From JANXQG01 sp963804375 (GTDB taxonomy: Bacteria; Planctomycetota; Planctomycetia; Pirellulales; Thermoguttaceae), in NCBI GenBank assembly GCA_963804375.1, contig CAWDQE010000017.1:1-64000 (forward strand): 64,000 nt of DNA, given 5' to 3'. The stretch's first letter is position 1. Each line of letters begins with the position of its first letter. Shown here in pieces: positions 28,198 to 37,910 of this stretch. The notes under the pieces were generated by a model that had not been told where the DNA came from, made no database searches, and saw nothing but the letters and a program-made list of their open reading frames with translations. A program made the translations under genes and the position numbers.

Positions 28198-30273
28198 ATG
28201 AATAAGCTGCCTATCTGCCCGAAATGTGGTGCCCCTGTTCCTGAAGACGCCCCCGCCGGGTTGTGTCCTAACTGCCTGGTACGAGCCGGTTTTGAGAGTG
28301 AGGACCAGGCGAAACCTCAAATTGCATCGACGGCCCCAAGTCCGGCTTCCTCTAGGTTCGAGTCGCTTTCGGTCGAAGAACTAGCCGGGCGATTTCCGCA
28401 ATTGGAAATCCTCGAGCTCCTCGGCATAGGGGGCATGGGTGCAGTCTACAAGGCTCGACAAATGGAGCTGGACCGGATGGTGGCCGTCAAAATCCTCCCA
28501 CCCGAGGTCAGTGCCGATCCGGCCTTCGCCGAGCGGTTCACCCGCGAGGCCCGCGCCCTGGCCCGACTCAGCCACCCGAACATAGTTGCCGTCCATGACT
28601 TTGGCCGAACGGGCGATGGGCTGTTCTACTTCGTGATGGAGTATGTTGACGGCGTGAACCTGCGTCAGGCGATCCAGTCGGGCCACATGGACCCCAAGCA
28701 GGCATTGGCGATCGTGCCGCAAATTTGCGATGCCCTGCAATTCGCCCACGACGAGGGGATCGTCCACCGCGACATCAAGCCGGAAAACATCCTCATCGAC
28801 AAGCGAGGGCGCGTGAAAATTGCCGACTTCGGGCTGGCCAAGCTGTTGGGCCAGGAGGCGGCCGACCACAGGCTGACCGCAACGCAACAGGTGATGGGCA
28901 CGCTGCGCTACATGGCGCCGGAACAGATGGAAGGGACCAAAAGCGTCGATCACCGCGCCGACATCTATTCGCTGGGGGTGGTCTTTTACGAGCTCCTGAC
29001 CGGTGAGCTGCCAGTCGGCCGCTTCGCGCCGCCGTCGAAGAAAGTCGAGATCGATGTGCGGCTAGATGAAGTCGTGCTGCGGGCATTGGAGATGGAACCG
29101 GAGAAGCGGTATCAGCACGCCAGCGAATTGAAGACCGACGTCGAAAACGTGTCCCGCGCTTCCACGGCACATTCCATCGGGACGTCATCCCGATCGCCCA
29201 AAACTCGCTTTCGCGACTTGCCCAACGATTTGAAACGGCAGGTGCGCAACAAGCTGTTGCTAACCGCGGCCGGTTATCTGACATGCCTCTTGGCAGGCGT
29301 GGCGGCCATCGTCGAGTTCTGGACGGAGCCCTATTCTCAAGAGATCAAGCTCACCTTCCAGCCGAAGTCGAAGGCATTCAATCTTCTGGTGCTCGAAGGC
29401 GAGTTTCGGGGGAAGGAACGCATGATCGGGCCGGCTCACCCGGACGCCCCCACCATGACGCTGCACGTTGCCGTGACCGGCAATGAAGGCTCACAGTCTA
29501 CGTTGAGCGTGAAGCTACCGGGGCCGTGGGCACAACGCGACTCGAGCACGGAAACTAGCCTGGATCGCAAGCAATGGCTCAAATGGCTGGCGGACCACAA
29601 TATTGACACGAGGAATCCAGCCGCGCTGACAGAGGCCGAAGAATTCATATCGTTTCTCAAGCGTTATGACACGATGGCGCCGACCTCGTCACCGGAATTC
29701 GCGGCTGCGTGCCAAAACTCGCTGACCGATTATTCGCGTTGTGGCATGAGCGGCGGTTTTAGCGGGCCGAACTTCGGTCGACAGAAGGCGGCGCTCATTG
29801 CCTTGTGCCTCACGCTCACGGCAATCTTCCTGATCATCGCATTGCGGATAAGGATCGGCGCTTTACGGGCAGTACGAAACACATGCATGCCGGACGCGCC
29901 GGAGAGCGCCTCGGATCAATTCAACCGCGTCGGACGAATCAGCCTCTGGATGGCCATCGGCGGCATGGTCGTGCCGGTACTGCTCGCGCTAGGCGGGGTT
30001 CTGCTGGCAGAGGTCCTGCACCCGCCGGAAGGCTATTTCATGCTCTGTGTCGCTCTGTTGTTCGTTCTAGAGTTGGCGGCGTTCATCTGCGGGATCGTCG
30101 GCAGGCGCACGACGCCAGGCAAGGCGGGCATCGCGGTCTCAGTCATATCGCTAGCGCTTTTGAGCTGTGTAGGAGTGGTCGTTACGGCTCTGATCATTTG
30201 GAACGTCGGTACTGACACGAAGGTTCAGCCGAAGTCCACTACCGCGCCCGCGACGCCGCCCGTTCAAAATTGA
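28198..30273 (+). CDS. Zinc-ribbon membrane Ser/Thr protein kinase
   Basis: About 691 residues; the start is the ATG at 28198 with GAAGGA upstream. The N-terminus has a CPKCG...CPNC zinc ribbon (NKLPICPKCGAPVPEDAPAG), common in kinases encoded next to ECF sigma factors. The kinase domain reads GIGGMGAVYKARQ, VAVKILPPE, VHRDIKPENILID, DFGLAKLLG, YMAPEQ, and is probably active. After it come several membrane helices (LLTAAGYLTCLLAGVAAI, LIALCLTLTAIFLIIALRI, and two or three near the C-terminus). It probably controlled the adjacent sigma factor by phosphorylation, as in known sigma-kinase pairs; here the sigma gene is broken. Confidence 0.88.
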   Translation: MNKLPICPKCGAPVPEDAPAGLCPNCLVRAGFESEDQAKPQIASTAPSPASSRFESLSVEELAGRFPQLEILELLGIGGMGAVYKARQMELDRMVAVKILPPEVSADPAFAERFTREARALARLSHPNIVAVHDFGRTGDGLFYFVMEYVDGVNLRQAIQSGHMDPKQALAIVPQICDALQFAHDEGIVHRDIKPENILIDKRGRVKIADFGLAKLLGQEAADHRLTATQQVMGTLRYMAPEQMEGTKSVDHRADIYSLGVVFYELLTGELPVGRFAPPSKKVEIDVRLDEVVLRALEMEPEKRYQHASELKTDVENVSRASTAHSIGTSSRSPKTRFRDLPNDLKRQVRNKLLLTAAGYLTCLLAGVAAIVEFWTEPYSQEIKLTFQPKSKAFNLLVLEGEFRGKERMIGPAHPDAPTMTLHVAVTGNEGSQSTLSVKLPGPWAQRDSSTETSLDRKQWLKWLADHNIDTRNPAALTEAEEFISFLKRYDTMAPTSSPEFAAACQNSLTDYSRCGMSGGFSGPNFGRQKAALIALCLTLTAIFLIIALRIRIGALRAVRNTCMPDAPESASDQFNRVGRISLWMAIGGMVVPVLLALGGVLLAEVLHPPEGYFMLCVALLFVLELAAFICGIVGRRTTPGKAGIAVSVISLALLSCVGVVVTALIIWNVGTDTKVQPKSTTAPATPPVQN

Positions 30274-30351
30274 TCTCGGAGCAAACAATAGGTACTGCTG
30301 CCAATTGGCACTCATGTATCGGCACGTATTCGCATCCGCAGGATTTTTTCA

Positions 30352-30440
30352 GCTATGGCGGCAGCGAGATTCCCGCCGGCTCGCCGGCCGGACTTTGCCC
30401 GAAGTGCCTGGTGCTGGCAGGAGTGAATCGCCAGCCGCTC
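30352..30440 (+). pseudogene. Remnant of a second kinase zinc ribbon
   Basis: The segment encodes GSEIPAGSPAGLCPKCLVLAGV, the zinc-ribbon start of another sigma-linked kinase, but the first CPKC is replaced (FSYGG) and the frame ends at 30479 without a kinase domain. It shows that a second gene of the same kind once followed. Confidence 0.55.
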
Positions 30441-30563
30441 GATGCACCCGATGTTCTCCGTCAGGCTTATGTTTCTTGAGCGGAATTACTGGGGCAGCCG
30501 GTGGATAACCTTCGTCCTGGTGCAGCATCTTGAGCCAACGCATAGTCGTCCCAATAATCCACC

Positions 30564-30703
30564 GTCTCCTCGGACCAAGGTGCCGTCGATCCCCATCTTA
30601 ACCTGCGGCGGTCACCCCCACCGCCGCGTCGAACGGCAAGGCCGGCGGCAAAAAGCCGGGAAACCGACAGTTTTTCTTGACTGGCGTGCAGTTTGAATCG
30701 CAG
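30564..30703 (+). repeat. Repeat R3
   Basis: The hairpin part is perfect: stem GCGGCGGT and ACCGCCGC with loop CACCCCC. It is followed by CAAAAAGCCGGGAAACCG, CAGTTTTTCTTGACTGGC and TTTGAATCGC. The 5' part is less conserved than in R4-R7. The rest of the 30441-31164 gap holds no supported gene. Confidence 0.75.
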
Positions 30704-31164
30704 GGTTCTGCTGGCCCTCTGATGGCGATTGCGCGCGGCGGTGTGCCCCTCCGCAGGCAAGCAGTCGCGAAGCTTGGCTTCTGTGAGCGACAGTGCCACT
30801 AAGAGACGCATCTGTACAATGGTGGGTGAACCATTGCCGGAAACCTCAAAGTTCACGGCGTTCCAGCGGTTTGAATTGCGAGATCGCACACTCGGAGTGG
30901 GTTTGTGGGGAAATCTGCGGCAGGGCGGGTGGATTAGCTCAGCGTCATGAAACGAACCATTCTCCAGACAAACGTCTTGGCCACCGTGGCGGATTGAGCG
31001 AGCGTCGAGCCGCCCCACAGGCTGAATCTTGGACGGAAAATCGGCTCGTAACGTAGAAAACCACGCGCGAACCGGCTAATATTGGGCAATTCGGGTGCTC
31101 GGTGCAAGTGCCGAGCAAAGCCGAGGCAAAATCCCAGTTGAGACCAGCGATAATCGATCGAACG

Positions 31165-33915
31165 ATGAGAACAACAACAGTCAATTTCAGGCAAATGACG
31201 CTAGTGACGGTTTTGGGCGTGCTTTGTGGCAGCGCTGTCTTGAATGCGGCCGAAGTTCAAGAACTGCGATGCGAATACCGAACGAATCCCATCGGAGTCG
31301 ATATCCTTGCGCCGCGTCTGAGTTGGATCATCAAGTCCGACCGACGCGGCGAGGTACAGACCGGCTACCGTGTGCTGGTGGCCTCGACGCCCGAACGGCT
31401 GGCCCGGGACCAGGGAGACCTCTGGGACAGTGGCCAAGTCACTTCGGACCGGCAGAACCAGGTGGAATACGCCGGCAAGCCGTTGGAATCGCGGATGCGC
31501 TACTACTGGAAAGCGCAAGTTTGGGACAAGCGCGGGAGCCCATCGGCGTGGAGCGAAACTGCGACATGGACGATGGGCTTGCTCGCGCCGGAGGCCTGGC
31601 GAGCCCGGTGGATCGGCGCGGCGGCCAAGACCGAGTCGCCCTCGATCCAGCTCCGCAAGGAGTTTGTGGCTGAAAAGGAAATCAAGCGCGCGGTGGCATA
31701 CATCTGCGGGTTGGGTTTCTACGAGCTTCGCCTGAACGGTCGGAAGGTCGGCGACCGCGTGCTCGACCCCGGCTGGACCAACTATCGGAGAACCTGCCTC
31801 TACACGGCCTATGACGTTACCGCGCAAGTCACGCGCGGCCGGAATACCCTCGGCGTGATGCTGGGCAACGGCATGTACAACGTGCCGGGCGGCCGCTACG
31901 TGAAGTTCAGCGGATCTTTCGGCCCGCCCAAGGTCATTCTGCACCTGGATGTCGAGTATGCCGACGGAACGTCCACGCTGGTTGCCAGCGACGCGTCCTG
32001 GACCTGGGCCCCTAGTCCCGTGGTTTTCTCCTGCATCTATGGCGGCGAGGACTACGACGCCCGCAAGGAGATGCCGGGTTGGGACAAGGCGGGTTTCCAG
32101 GCGGGTGTGTTCAAGCCCGCCGTGGTGGTCGACGGGCCGGGCGGGCGGCTCTCGGCGCAGGCCGCACCGCCTATCAAGGTGATGAAGGAGTACCAGCCCC
32201 TCAGGGTCACGCAGAGCAGGCGCGGCGTGTGGATCTATGATTTCGGGCAGAACTGCGCCTCGATGCCGAAGCTGACGGTACAGGGTCCGGCCGGCGCCAG
32301 CGTGCGGATGACGCCCGGTGAGCTGCTCAATGAGAACGGCGTCTCGCAGGGCAGTTGCGGCGGGCCGGCGTATTACACCTACACGCTGAAAGGGGAGGGC
32401 TTGGAGACGTGGATGCCGCGTTTCTTCTATTACGGCTCGCGCTACTTGCAGGTTGAGACCTCCGCGCACGGCGCCGGCGCTGCGCCGCGGATCGTCGCCC
32501 TGACCTCGCAGTTCGTGCGCTCGTCGGCGGCGACCGTCGGCTCGTTCACCTGCGCCAATCCGCTCGTGAATAAGGTACACGATCTGATCGACGCCGCGAT
32601 CGAGAGTAACCTGCAAAGCGTGCTCACCGACTGTCCGCACCGCGAGAAGCTCGGCTGGCTGGAGTGCTCGCACCTGCTGGCGGGCTGCGTCATGTACAAC
32701 TACGATGTCCCCACGTTCTACGCCAAGATCGCCGACAACATGCGTGAGGCACAGCTTGCCAACGGCCTAGTGCCCGACATCGCGCCCGAGTACACCGTCT
32801 TCAGCGGCGGCTTTCGCGACTCGCCCGAATGGGGAAGCGCCTACGTCATTACGCCGTGGCAAGTCTACCAAATGTACGGCGACCGCACGTTGCTGACGCG
32901 GCACTACAATGGGATGAAGCGATACGTCGAATACCTAAAGAGCACCGCGAATGAAAACCTTGTCTCGCACGGCCTTGGCGATTGGTGCGACGTCGGTCCC
33001 GGGGCCCCTGGTGAATCAAAGCTCACATCGAGAGCCTTAACAGCTACGGCGGTCTACTATCAGGACCTCGTGATTCTGAAGGAAACTGCGGCGCTGCTCG
33101 GTAAGAGCGGCGAGGCGCGCCAGTTCGATGAACAGGCGAGCGCGGTGAAGGATGCCTTCAATCGAAGGTTCTTTCATCCCGACACGAACCAATATGACCG
33201 CAATAGCCAGACGGCCAACGCCATGCCGTTGGTGCTCGGGCTCGTGACGGAAGACCATCGCGCTGCGGTGTTGGACGGATTGGTGTCGCAGATCCGAGAC
33301 GGTGGCAACCGTGTTACGGCTGGGGACGTGGGTTTCAACTACCTTGTACGAGCACTCTCCGATGCTGGGCGCGGTAATGTACTATACGATATGCTGCTCC
33401 AACACGACGGGCCGGGCTACGTCTACCAACTGCAGAAGGGTGCCACCTCTCTGATCGAGACTTGGGACGCCAACCCTGCGACATCACAGAACCACTGCAT
33501 GCTGGGTCACATCGAAGAGTGGTTCTACCGCGGAGTAGGCGGCATCTCGTCCGATACGTCAGGGCCCGGCTTCAAGAAGATCATCATCAAGCCCACGGTC
33601 GTTGGCGATCTGGCGTGGGTCAAGTGCAGTTACGACTCACTCTACGGCCGCATTGTCAGCAATTGGAAGCGGGAAAGCCAGAGTTTAACGATGGACGTCA
33701 CGATTCCGGTCAACACCACGGCGACGGTGTATGTCCCGGCCAAAGACCCCGCCGGAGTGACCGAATCCGGCAAGTCAGTCGAGAAAGTGCCCGGCGTGAA
33801 ATTCCTTCGAATACAAAGCAACACGGCCGTCTATGCCGTCGGCTCGGGAACCTACCAGTTCCAGTCCACAATGTCAGAAACCGTCAAACAAAACGCAAAG
33901 GGAGAATTCAAATGA
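31165..33915 (+). CDS. Alpha-L-rhamnosidase, GH78 family
   Basis: About 916 residues from the ATG at 31165 (an ATG at 31195 is an alternative), with an exported N-terminus (LVTVLGVLCGSAVLNA). The family order is present: N-terminal NPIGVDILAPRLSWII fibronectin-like region, galactose-binding domain (LRLNGRKVGDRVLDPGWTNY), then the (alpha/alpha)6 catalytic barrel starting TDCPHREKLGWLECSH, the GDWCDVGP acid region, and the C-terminal beta domain. It removes terminal alpha-L-rhamnose from glycans outside the cell or in the periplasm. Its TGA overlaps the ATG of the GH106 gene (ATGA), so the two rhamnosidases are translationally coupled. Confidence 0.92.
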   Translation: MRTTTVNFRQMTLVTVLGVLCGSAVLNAAEVQELRCEYRTNPIGVDILAPRLSWIIKSDRRGEVQTGYRVLVASTPERLARDQGDLWDSGQVTSDRQNQVEYAGKPLESRMRYYWKAQVWDKRGSPSAWSETATWTMGLLAPEAWRARWIGAAAKTESPSIQLRKEFVAEKEIKRAVAYICGLGFYELRLNGRKVGDRVLDPGWTNYRRTCLYTAYDVTAQVTRGRNTLGVMLGNGMYNVPGGRYVKFSGSFGPPKVILHLDVEYADGTSTLVASDASWTWAPSPVVFSCIYGGEDYDARKEMPGWDKAGFQAGVFKPAVVVDGPGGRLSAQAAPPIKVMKEYQPLRVTQSRRGVWIYDFGQNCASMPKLTVQGPAGASVRMTPGELLNENGVSQGSCGGPAYYTYTLKGEGLETWMPRFFYYGSRYLQVETSAHGAGAAPRIVALTSQFVRSSAATVGSFTCANPLVNKVHDLIDAAIESNLQSVLTDCPHREKLGWLECSHLLAGCVMYNYDVPTFYAKIADNMREAQLANGLVPDIAPEYTVFSGGFRDSPEWGSAYVITPWQVYQMYGDRTLLTRHYNGMKRYVEYLKSTANENLVSHGLGDWCDVGPGAPGESKLTSRALTATAVYYQDLVILKETAALLGKSGEARQFDEQASAVKDAFNRRFFHPDTNQYDRNSQTANAMPLVLGLVTEDHRAAVLDGLVSQIRDGGNRVTAGDVGFNYLVRALSDAGRGNVLYDMLLQHDGPGYVYQLQKGATSLIETWDANPATSQNHCMLGHIEEWFYRGVGGISSDTSGPGFKKIIIKPTVVGDLAWVKCSYDSLYGRIVSNWKRESQSLTMDVTIPVNTTATVYVPAKDPAGVTESGKSVEKVPGVKFLRIQSNTAVYAVGSGTYQFQSTMSETVKQNAKGEFK

Positions 33916-36900
33916 AACACAGGAACACACTCCCAGTCCTCATTCTCACCGCCCTGCTGTTGGCGCCGCTGGGCGCGCTCCGCGCCGCTGATGCGCCGGA
34001 GGCGGAAAATCTCGCCACGGATTTTTTCAGTCAACCTGATTCGGCCCGGCCCTGGGTGTATTGGTTCTGGCTCGATGGGAACGTCACTAAGGAGGGGATC
34101 ACCGCCGACCTGGAAGCAATGCACCGGGTCGGCATGGGCGGGGCGCTGTGGATGTGGGGCGGCGGCTTTGGCGGGAATGTGAAGGAGCGTGTCAAGTTCC
34201 TCAGTCCACAATGGTGGGACATTATGCGGCACACGATTCGGGAGGCCGACCGCCTGGGGCTGAAAATCAACCTTACCAACGGCAGCGGCTGGTCGCACAG
34301 CGGCGGCCCCTGGGTAAAACCCCAGCACAGCATGCAGCGACTGGAATTGATCCGGGAGGTCCGACTTCAAGGGCCAAGCCGCTGGGAAATCGTGCTGAGC
34401 CAAGACGACACCCTGGTCGGCGTGCTCGCCTACGCGGTACACGGCCGCGGTAGAGAATCGATGCTCGCGGCTGGGGTCAAAGTGACCGCCGGCTCGACCC
34501 AGCCTGGTTTCGACATCGCCAACGCCTTGGACGGCGACACGGCCTCACGCTGGGTCTCCCACGGCACCAAGCCGGGCGAAGGTCCGACCAAGGATAAGCC
34601 AGAATCGGTCGTCTTCGCCTTCCCACAGCCTTTTCAAGCAGCCGCGCTATATGTCGTTCCGTTCAAGGATTGCGGCCCGCGGGAGTGCCAGTTGCAGACA
34701 TCCAAGGACGGCAAGGAGTACCAAACGGTCTCCCGTTTCGAGATGGCGCCGGAAGTTGCCAAGACCGTGCCATTCGACGCGGCCGCGTCGCGGTTCTTCC
34801 GCCTCCTGATCGCCTCCTCACATCCGTTTCAAGGTCAGGAAGCCTGGAATGTTCAGATTGCTGAAGTCCGGCTGCTCGAAAAGGGCGAAAGACCGCCGTC
34901 GCCGCACAACGAGGAACGGTTGGGCAGCCGCACGGTTGTGAATCTTGCCGACAAAGTCGACGCGTCGCGTCGCCTTGTGTGGCAGGTACCGCCTGGAACG
35001 TGGACCGTGCAGGTGCTCGGCCACGGTTCGACTGGAGACCGTCCGCATCCGATCACTAACGATGAAGGCGGTTGGGAGTGTGACAAGCTCAGCCCGGAGG
35101 CGGTCGACGAGAACTGGCGAGGGTTTGTCCTGCGCGTGCTCCACGAGTGCGGCCCCGCGGCGCGACGCGTGGTCGGCTGGACTCATGTCGACAGCTACGA
35201 ATTCGGCCCGCCAACCTGGACGCCGAAGTTCCGCGCTGAGTTCCAGCGGCGATGCGGATATGATCCGCTGCCGTACCTGCCGGCTGTGCTGGGCAGGATC
35301 GTAGACAGCCCCGAAATCTCTTCACGGTTCCTCTGGGATTTCCGCCGCGTCCGTGCCAACCTTTTCGCCGAGGGGATCGGCGGCCATTTTCGCGACCTGT
35401 GCCGCGGCGAAGGGGTTGCGCTGACCACGGAACCACACCTCATCCCGGACGTGTTCGACCAGATCCAATATGGCGGGCACGTGTCGGAGCCGGTGGGGAA
35501 CTTTCTTGCGGAACGCCGCACGCAGCACTATGCCGAGAATCCACCGATTGGACCCGAGGTTCATCTGGCCAAAGGCGAAGCCTCGGCTGCATACACGTAC
35601 GGTCTGAACGGCGTCGTTTGGGCGGAGGCATTCACGGGCGTCGATCACGCCCATGCCTGGAAAGAAACGCCCGATTATCTCCGTACCTGGGGCGATCTCT
35701 GGCTCACCGAGGGCATCAACCGCTTCGCTTTCCACTGCTGGGCCCACAGCCCCTCGCTCAGCCAGCGGCCAGGCAACACGCTTGGCCCCTGGGGCATCCA
35801 TTTCGACCGCCGTAACACATGGTTCGACTTGGCCACCGGATATATTTCATACCTCACGCGCTGCCAGTTCATGCTCCAGCAGGGTTTGCCGGTGATGGAT
35901 GTGTGCATGTTCACGGGCGACGGCGTCACGCCGGAATTTCCGCGGCACCCGGAATTGCGGGCCGCCGGATATGACTACCACGGCCTGACCACCGAAGTGT
36001 TGCGCGACGCGAAAGTGGCGAACGGCTGGATCATCCTTCCCTCGGGCATGCGATACCGCCTGCTGGTGACGTACCATCGCGAGATGCGGCCCGAGACGAT
36101 CCGCAAACTGCGGGAGCTGGTCCAGGCCGGGGCCACCGTGATGGGGTTGAAACCGGAGGATGCGCCGGGACTGGTGGGCTATCCGGCAAGCCGCGGCGAG
36201 GTGCGGGAGATTGCCGAGGAACTCTGGGGCCCCGACACCGCGGCGAGCCGCAAGGGTCGCGTCTGTGGGCTTGGCCGCGTGTTCTGGGGCGGTCCCGAAA
36301 GGCCCGCATCGAGTACCGCCGGATGCGGCGTGGCCGCCTACCTGAGTTGTGCGCGGGAAATAGAGGTGCTGCGCGAGATGGGTACGCCGCCGGACTTCGA
36401 GTATGGTATGTCCGGAAAGGAGAATAGCGACAACATGTTGGCCTACACTCACCGCCGCGTGGGGGAGGCGGATCTGTATTTCGTCTCCAACCAAGCCGGC
36501 CGTGCGCGCCAGCAGGACTGCACCTTCCGCGTGACGGGCCGCCAGCCCGAGCTATGGGACGCGGTAACGGGCGAGATCCGCGATCTGCCGATATACGAGC
36601 AGCGAAATGGCCGCATAACCGTGCCGTTGGAGTTCGCCCCCGGGCAATCCTTCTTCGTCGTGTTCCGGCACGCGGCCCACCAAGGGTCGAGGACGGGAAC
36701 CGGCAGGAACTTCGAAGAATTGAAATCTATCGCTGATCTGACAAGTCACTGGCAGGTATCGTTCGATCCTCACTGGGGTGGGCCGGATAAACCGCTGATG
36801 TTCGACAATCTGGATGATTGGGCTCAACGTCCCGAGGAAGGCATCAAACACTACTCCGGCAAGGCCGCCTATCTCAAGACCTTCAATCTCCCCGCGGATA

Positions 36901-37241
36901 TTAAGGATCGGAGGATCTATCTCGACCTGGGGCGAGTCAAGGAACTGGCCGAAGTCCGTCTCAACGGTAAGAGGCTGGGTATCGTCTGGTGTGCGCCATG
37001 GCGGATCGAACTTACGGGCGTGGTTCGGCCAGGCCTCAACGATTTACAACTGGTGGTGGCGAACCAATGGGTGAACCGGCTCATTGGCGACGCCGGCTTA
37101 CTGCAAGAGAAACGTTTCACTTGGACCACATGGAACCCCTATCATCCCGATTCGCCACTGCTGAGATCGGGCCTGCTGGGACCAGTGACGCTACAGGCGG
37201 CAGGGAAGACGGGAAGATCCGAACCACAACGCGAACGATAG
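33912..37241 (+). CDS. GH106-family alpha-L-rhamnosidase
   Basis: About 1109 residues with a signal peptide (MKHRNTLPVLILTALLLAPLGALRA). The N-terminal catalytic part begins with the GH106 signature PDSARPWVYWFWLDGNVTKE, followed by ITADLEAMHRVGMGGALW and LGLKINLTNGSGWS. A discoidin-like insert (NALDGDTASRWVSHGT to RFFRLLIAS) interrupts it. A C-terminal galactose-binding module reads LNGKRLGIVWCAPWRIELT. GH106 enzymes cleave alpha-L-rhamnosyl bonds in pectin or similar polysaccharides. The start has GGAG upstream within the end of the GH78 gene. Together they suggest use of rhamnogalacturonan or a rhamnose-rich algal glycan. Confidence 0.85.
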   Translation: MKHRNTLPVLILTALLLAPLGALRAADAPEAENLATDFFSQPDSARPWVYWFWLDGNVTKEGITADLEAMHRVGMGGALWMWGGGFGGNVKERVKFLSPQWWDIMRHTIREADRLGLKINLTNGSGWSHSGGPWVKPQHSMQRLELIREVRLQGPSRWEIVLSQDDTLVGVLAYAVHGRGRESMLAAGVKVTAGSTQPGFDIANALDGDTASRWVSHGTKPGEGPTKDKPESVVFAFPQPFQAAALYVVPFKDCGPRECQLQTSKDGKEYQTVSRFEMAPEVAKTVPFDAAASRFFRLLIASSHPFQGQEAWNVQIAEVRLLEKGERPPSPHNEERLGSRTVVNLADKVDASRRLVWQVPPGTWTVQVLGHGSTGDRPHPITNDEGGWECDKLSPEAVDENWRGFVLRVLHECGPAARRVVGWTHVDSYEFGPPTWTPKFRAEFQRRCGYDPLPYLPAVLGRIVDSPEISSRFLWDFRRVRANLFAEGIGGHFRDLCRGEGVALTTEPHLIPDVFDQIQYGGHVSEPVGNFLAERRTQHYAENPPIGPEVHLAKGEASAAYTYGLNGVVWAEAFTGVDHAHAWKETPDYLRTWGDLWLTEGINRFAFHCWAHSPSLSQRPGNTLGPWGIHFDRRNTWFDLATGYISYLTRCQFMLQQGLPVMDVCMFTGDGVTPEFPRHPELRAAGYDYHGLTTEVLRDAKVANGWIILPSGMRYRLLVTYHREMRPETIRKLRELVQAGATVMGLKPEDAPGLVGYPASRGEVREIAEELWGPDTAASRKGRVCGLGRVFWGGPERPASSTAGCGVAAYLSCAREIEVLREMGTPPDFEYGMSGKENSDNMLAYTHRRVGEADLYFVSNQAGRARQQDCTFRVTGRQPELWDAVTGEIRDLPIYEQRNGRITVPLEFAPGQSFFVVFRHAAHQGSRTGTGRNFEELKSIADLTSHWQVSFDPHWGGPDKPLMFDNLDDWAQRPEEGIKHYSGKAAYLKTFNLPADIKDRRIYLDLGRVKELAEVRLNGKRLGIVWCAPWRIELTGVVRPGLNDLQLVVANQWVNRLIGDAGLLQEKRFTWTTWNPYHPDSPLLRSGLLGPVTLQAAGKTGRSEPQRER

Positions 37242-37449
37242 GTGGTGCGATTGCACATCCGGTAACTTCGGCCGCGTAGATAAAATGCCCGTGCTGCCAC
37301 ATCGCAAAGACAGCGCTGAATCCGTTCCGGTGTGATGGTCTTCTTCAGTTGCCCGATTGTCACATCAAGTCAACCCTTTTTCGGGGTTCTTATCAAATTA
37401 CCCTAATTTCGGAACGACCGGCCAGCTAACCTGCGGCGGTCACCCCCAC

Positions 37450-37560
37450 GAATGGCACTAGCTTAAGCGTGAAGCGTTCGGCCAGCCTACAACGGCTTGT
37501 GGTGGCACGCCAACGCCGCTACGATCGATTGTGGTCGCCTTCCTTAAGCTAGTGCCATTC
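37450..37560 (+). mobile_element. 111-bp miniature element
   Basis: The ends are perfect 12-bp inverted repeats (GAATGGCACTAG and CTAGTGCCATTC), one base different from the ends of the insertion sequence at 22537-24727. Between them lies only the 87-bp repeat (37462-37548). It entered the same position of an R copy with the same 11-bp duplication, so it is probably a non-autonomous derivative of that insertion sequence. Confidence 0.8.
37462..37548 (+). repeat. 87-bp repeat, copy 2
   Basis: Same length as the copy at 22549-22635 and about 90 % identical by eye, with the same CTTAAG ends. It sits between the 12-bp terminal repeats of the miniature element. Confidence 0.75.
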
Positions 37561-37910
37561 GTCACCCCCACCGCCGCGTCCAAGCGACATACCCGGCATC
37601 AAAAAGTCAGGAAACCTCCAGTTTTTCTTGACTGGTCGGCAATTTGACACTCCCGCCTGACTCTCGATACAAACCCAATCCGCGAACACCATCTCTCGGC
37701 AAACCGGGCGTTTTCCCCTTCCTCGCAACTATCCGGTCGAGCCCGCGGCCCAACATTTTGCTCAGCCGAGCAAGATCCACTGTCAGCCCCGAGATGCTCG
37801 TGGGACGCTCCCGATGCTCCCACAAATGCCGCTCACCCTCAACCTCCCTGCCTCTCCTCTCGTGAGGCACACTTGACGCAGAGGGCCGCATAGGGGATGG
37901 CCTCAAACCC

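Larger units (their letters stand above)
37405..37668 (+). repeat. Repeat R4, split by a 111-bp element
   Basis: Left part 37405-37449, right part 37561-37668. Restored, it reads like the consensus, with stem GCGGCGGT and ACCGCCGC. The insert duplicated GTCACCCCCAC (37439-37449 and 37561-37571). The gap from 37242 to 37404 holds nothing recognisable. Confidence 0.8.
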
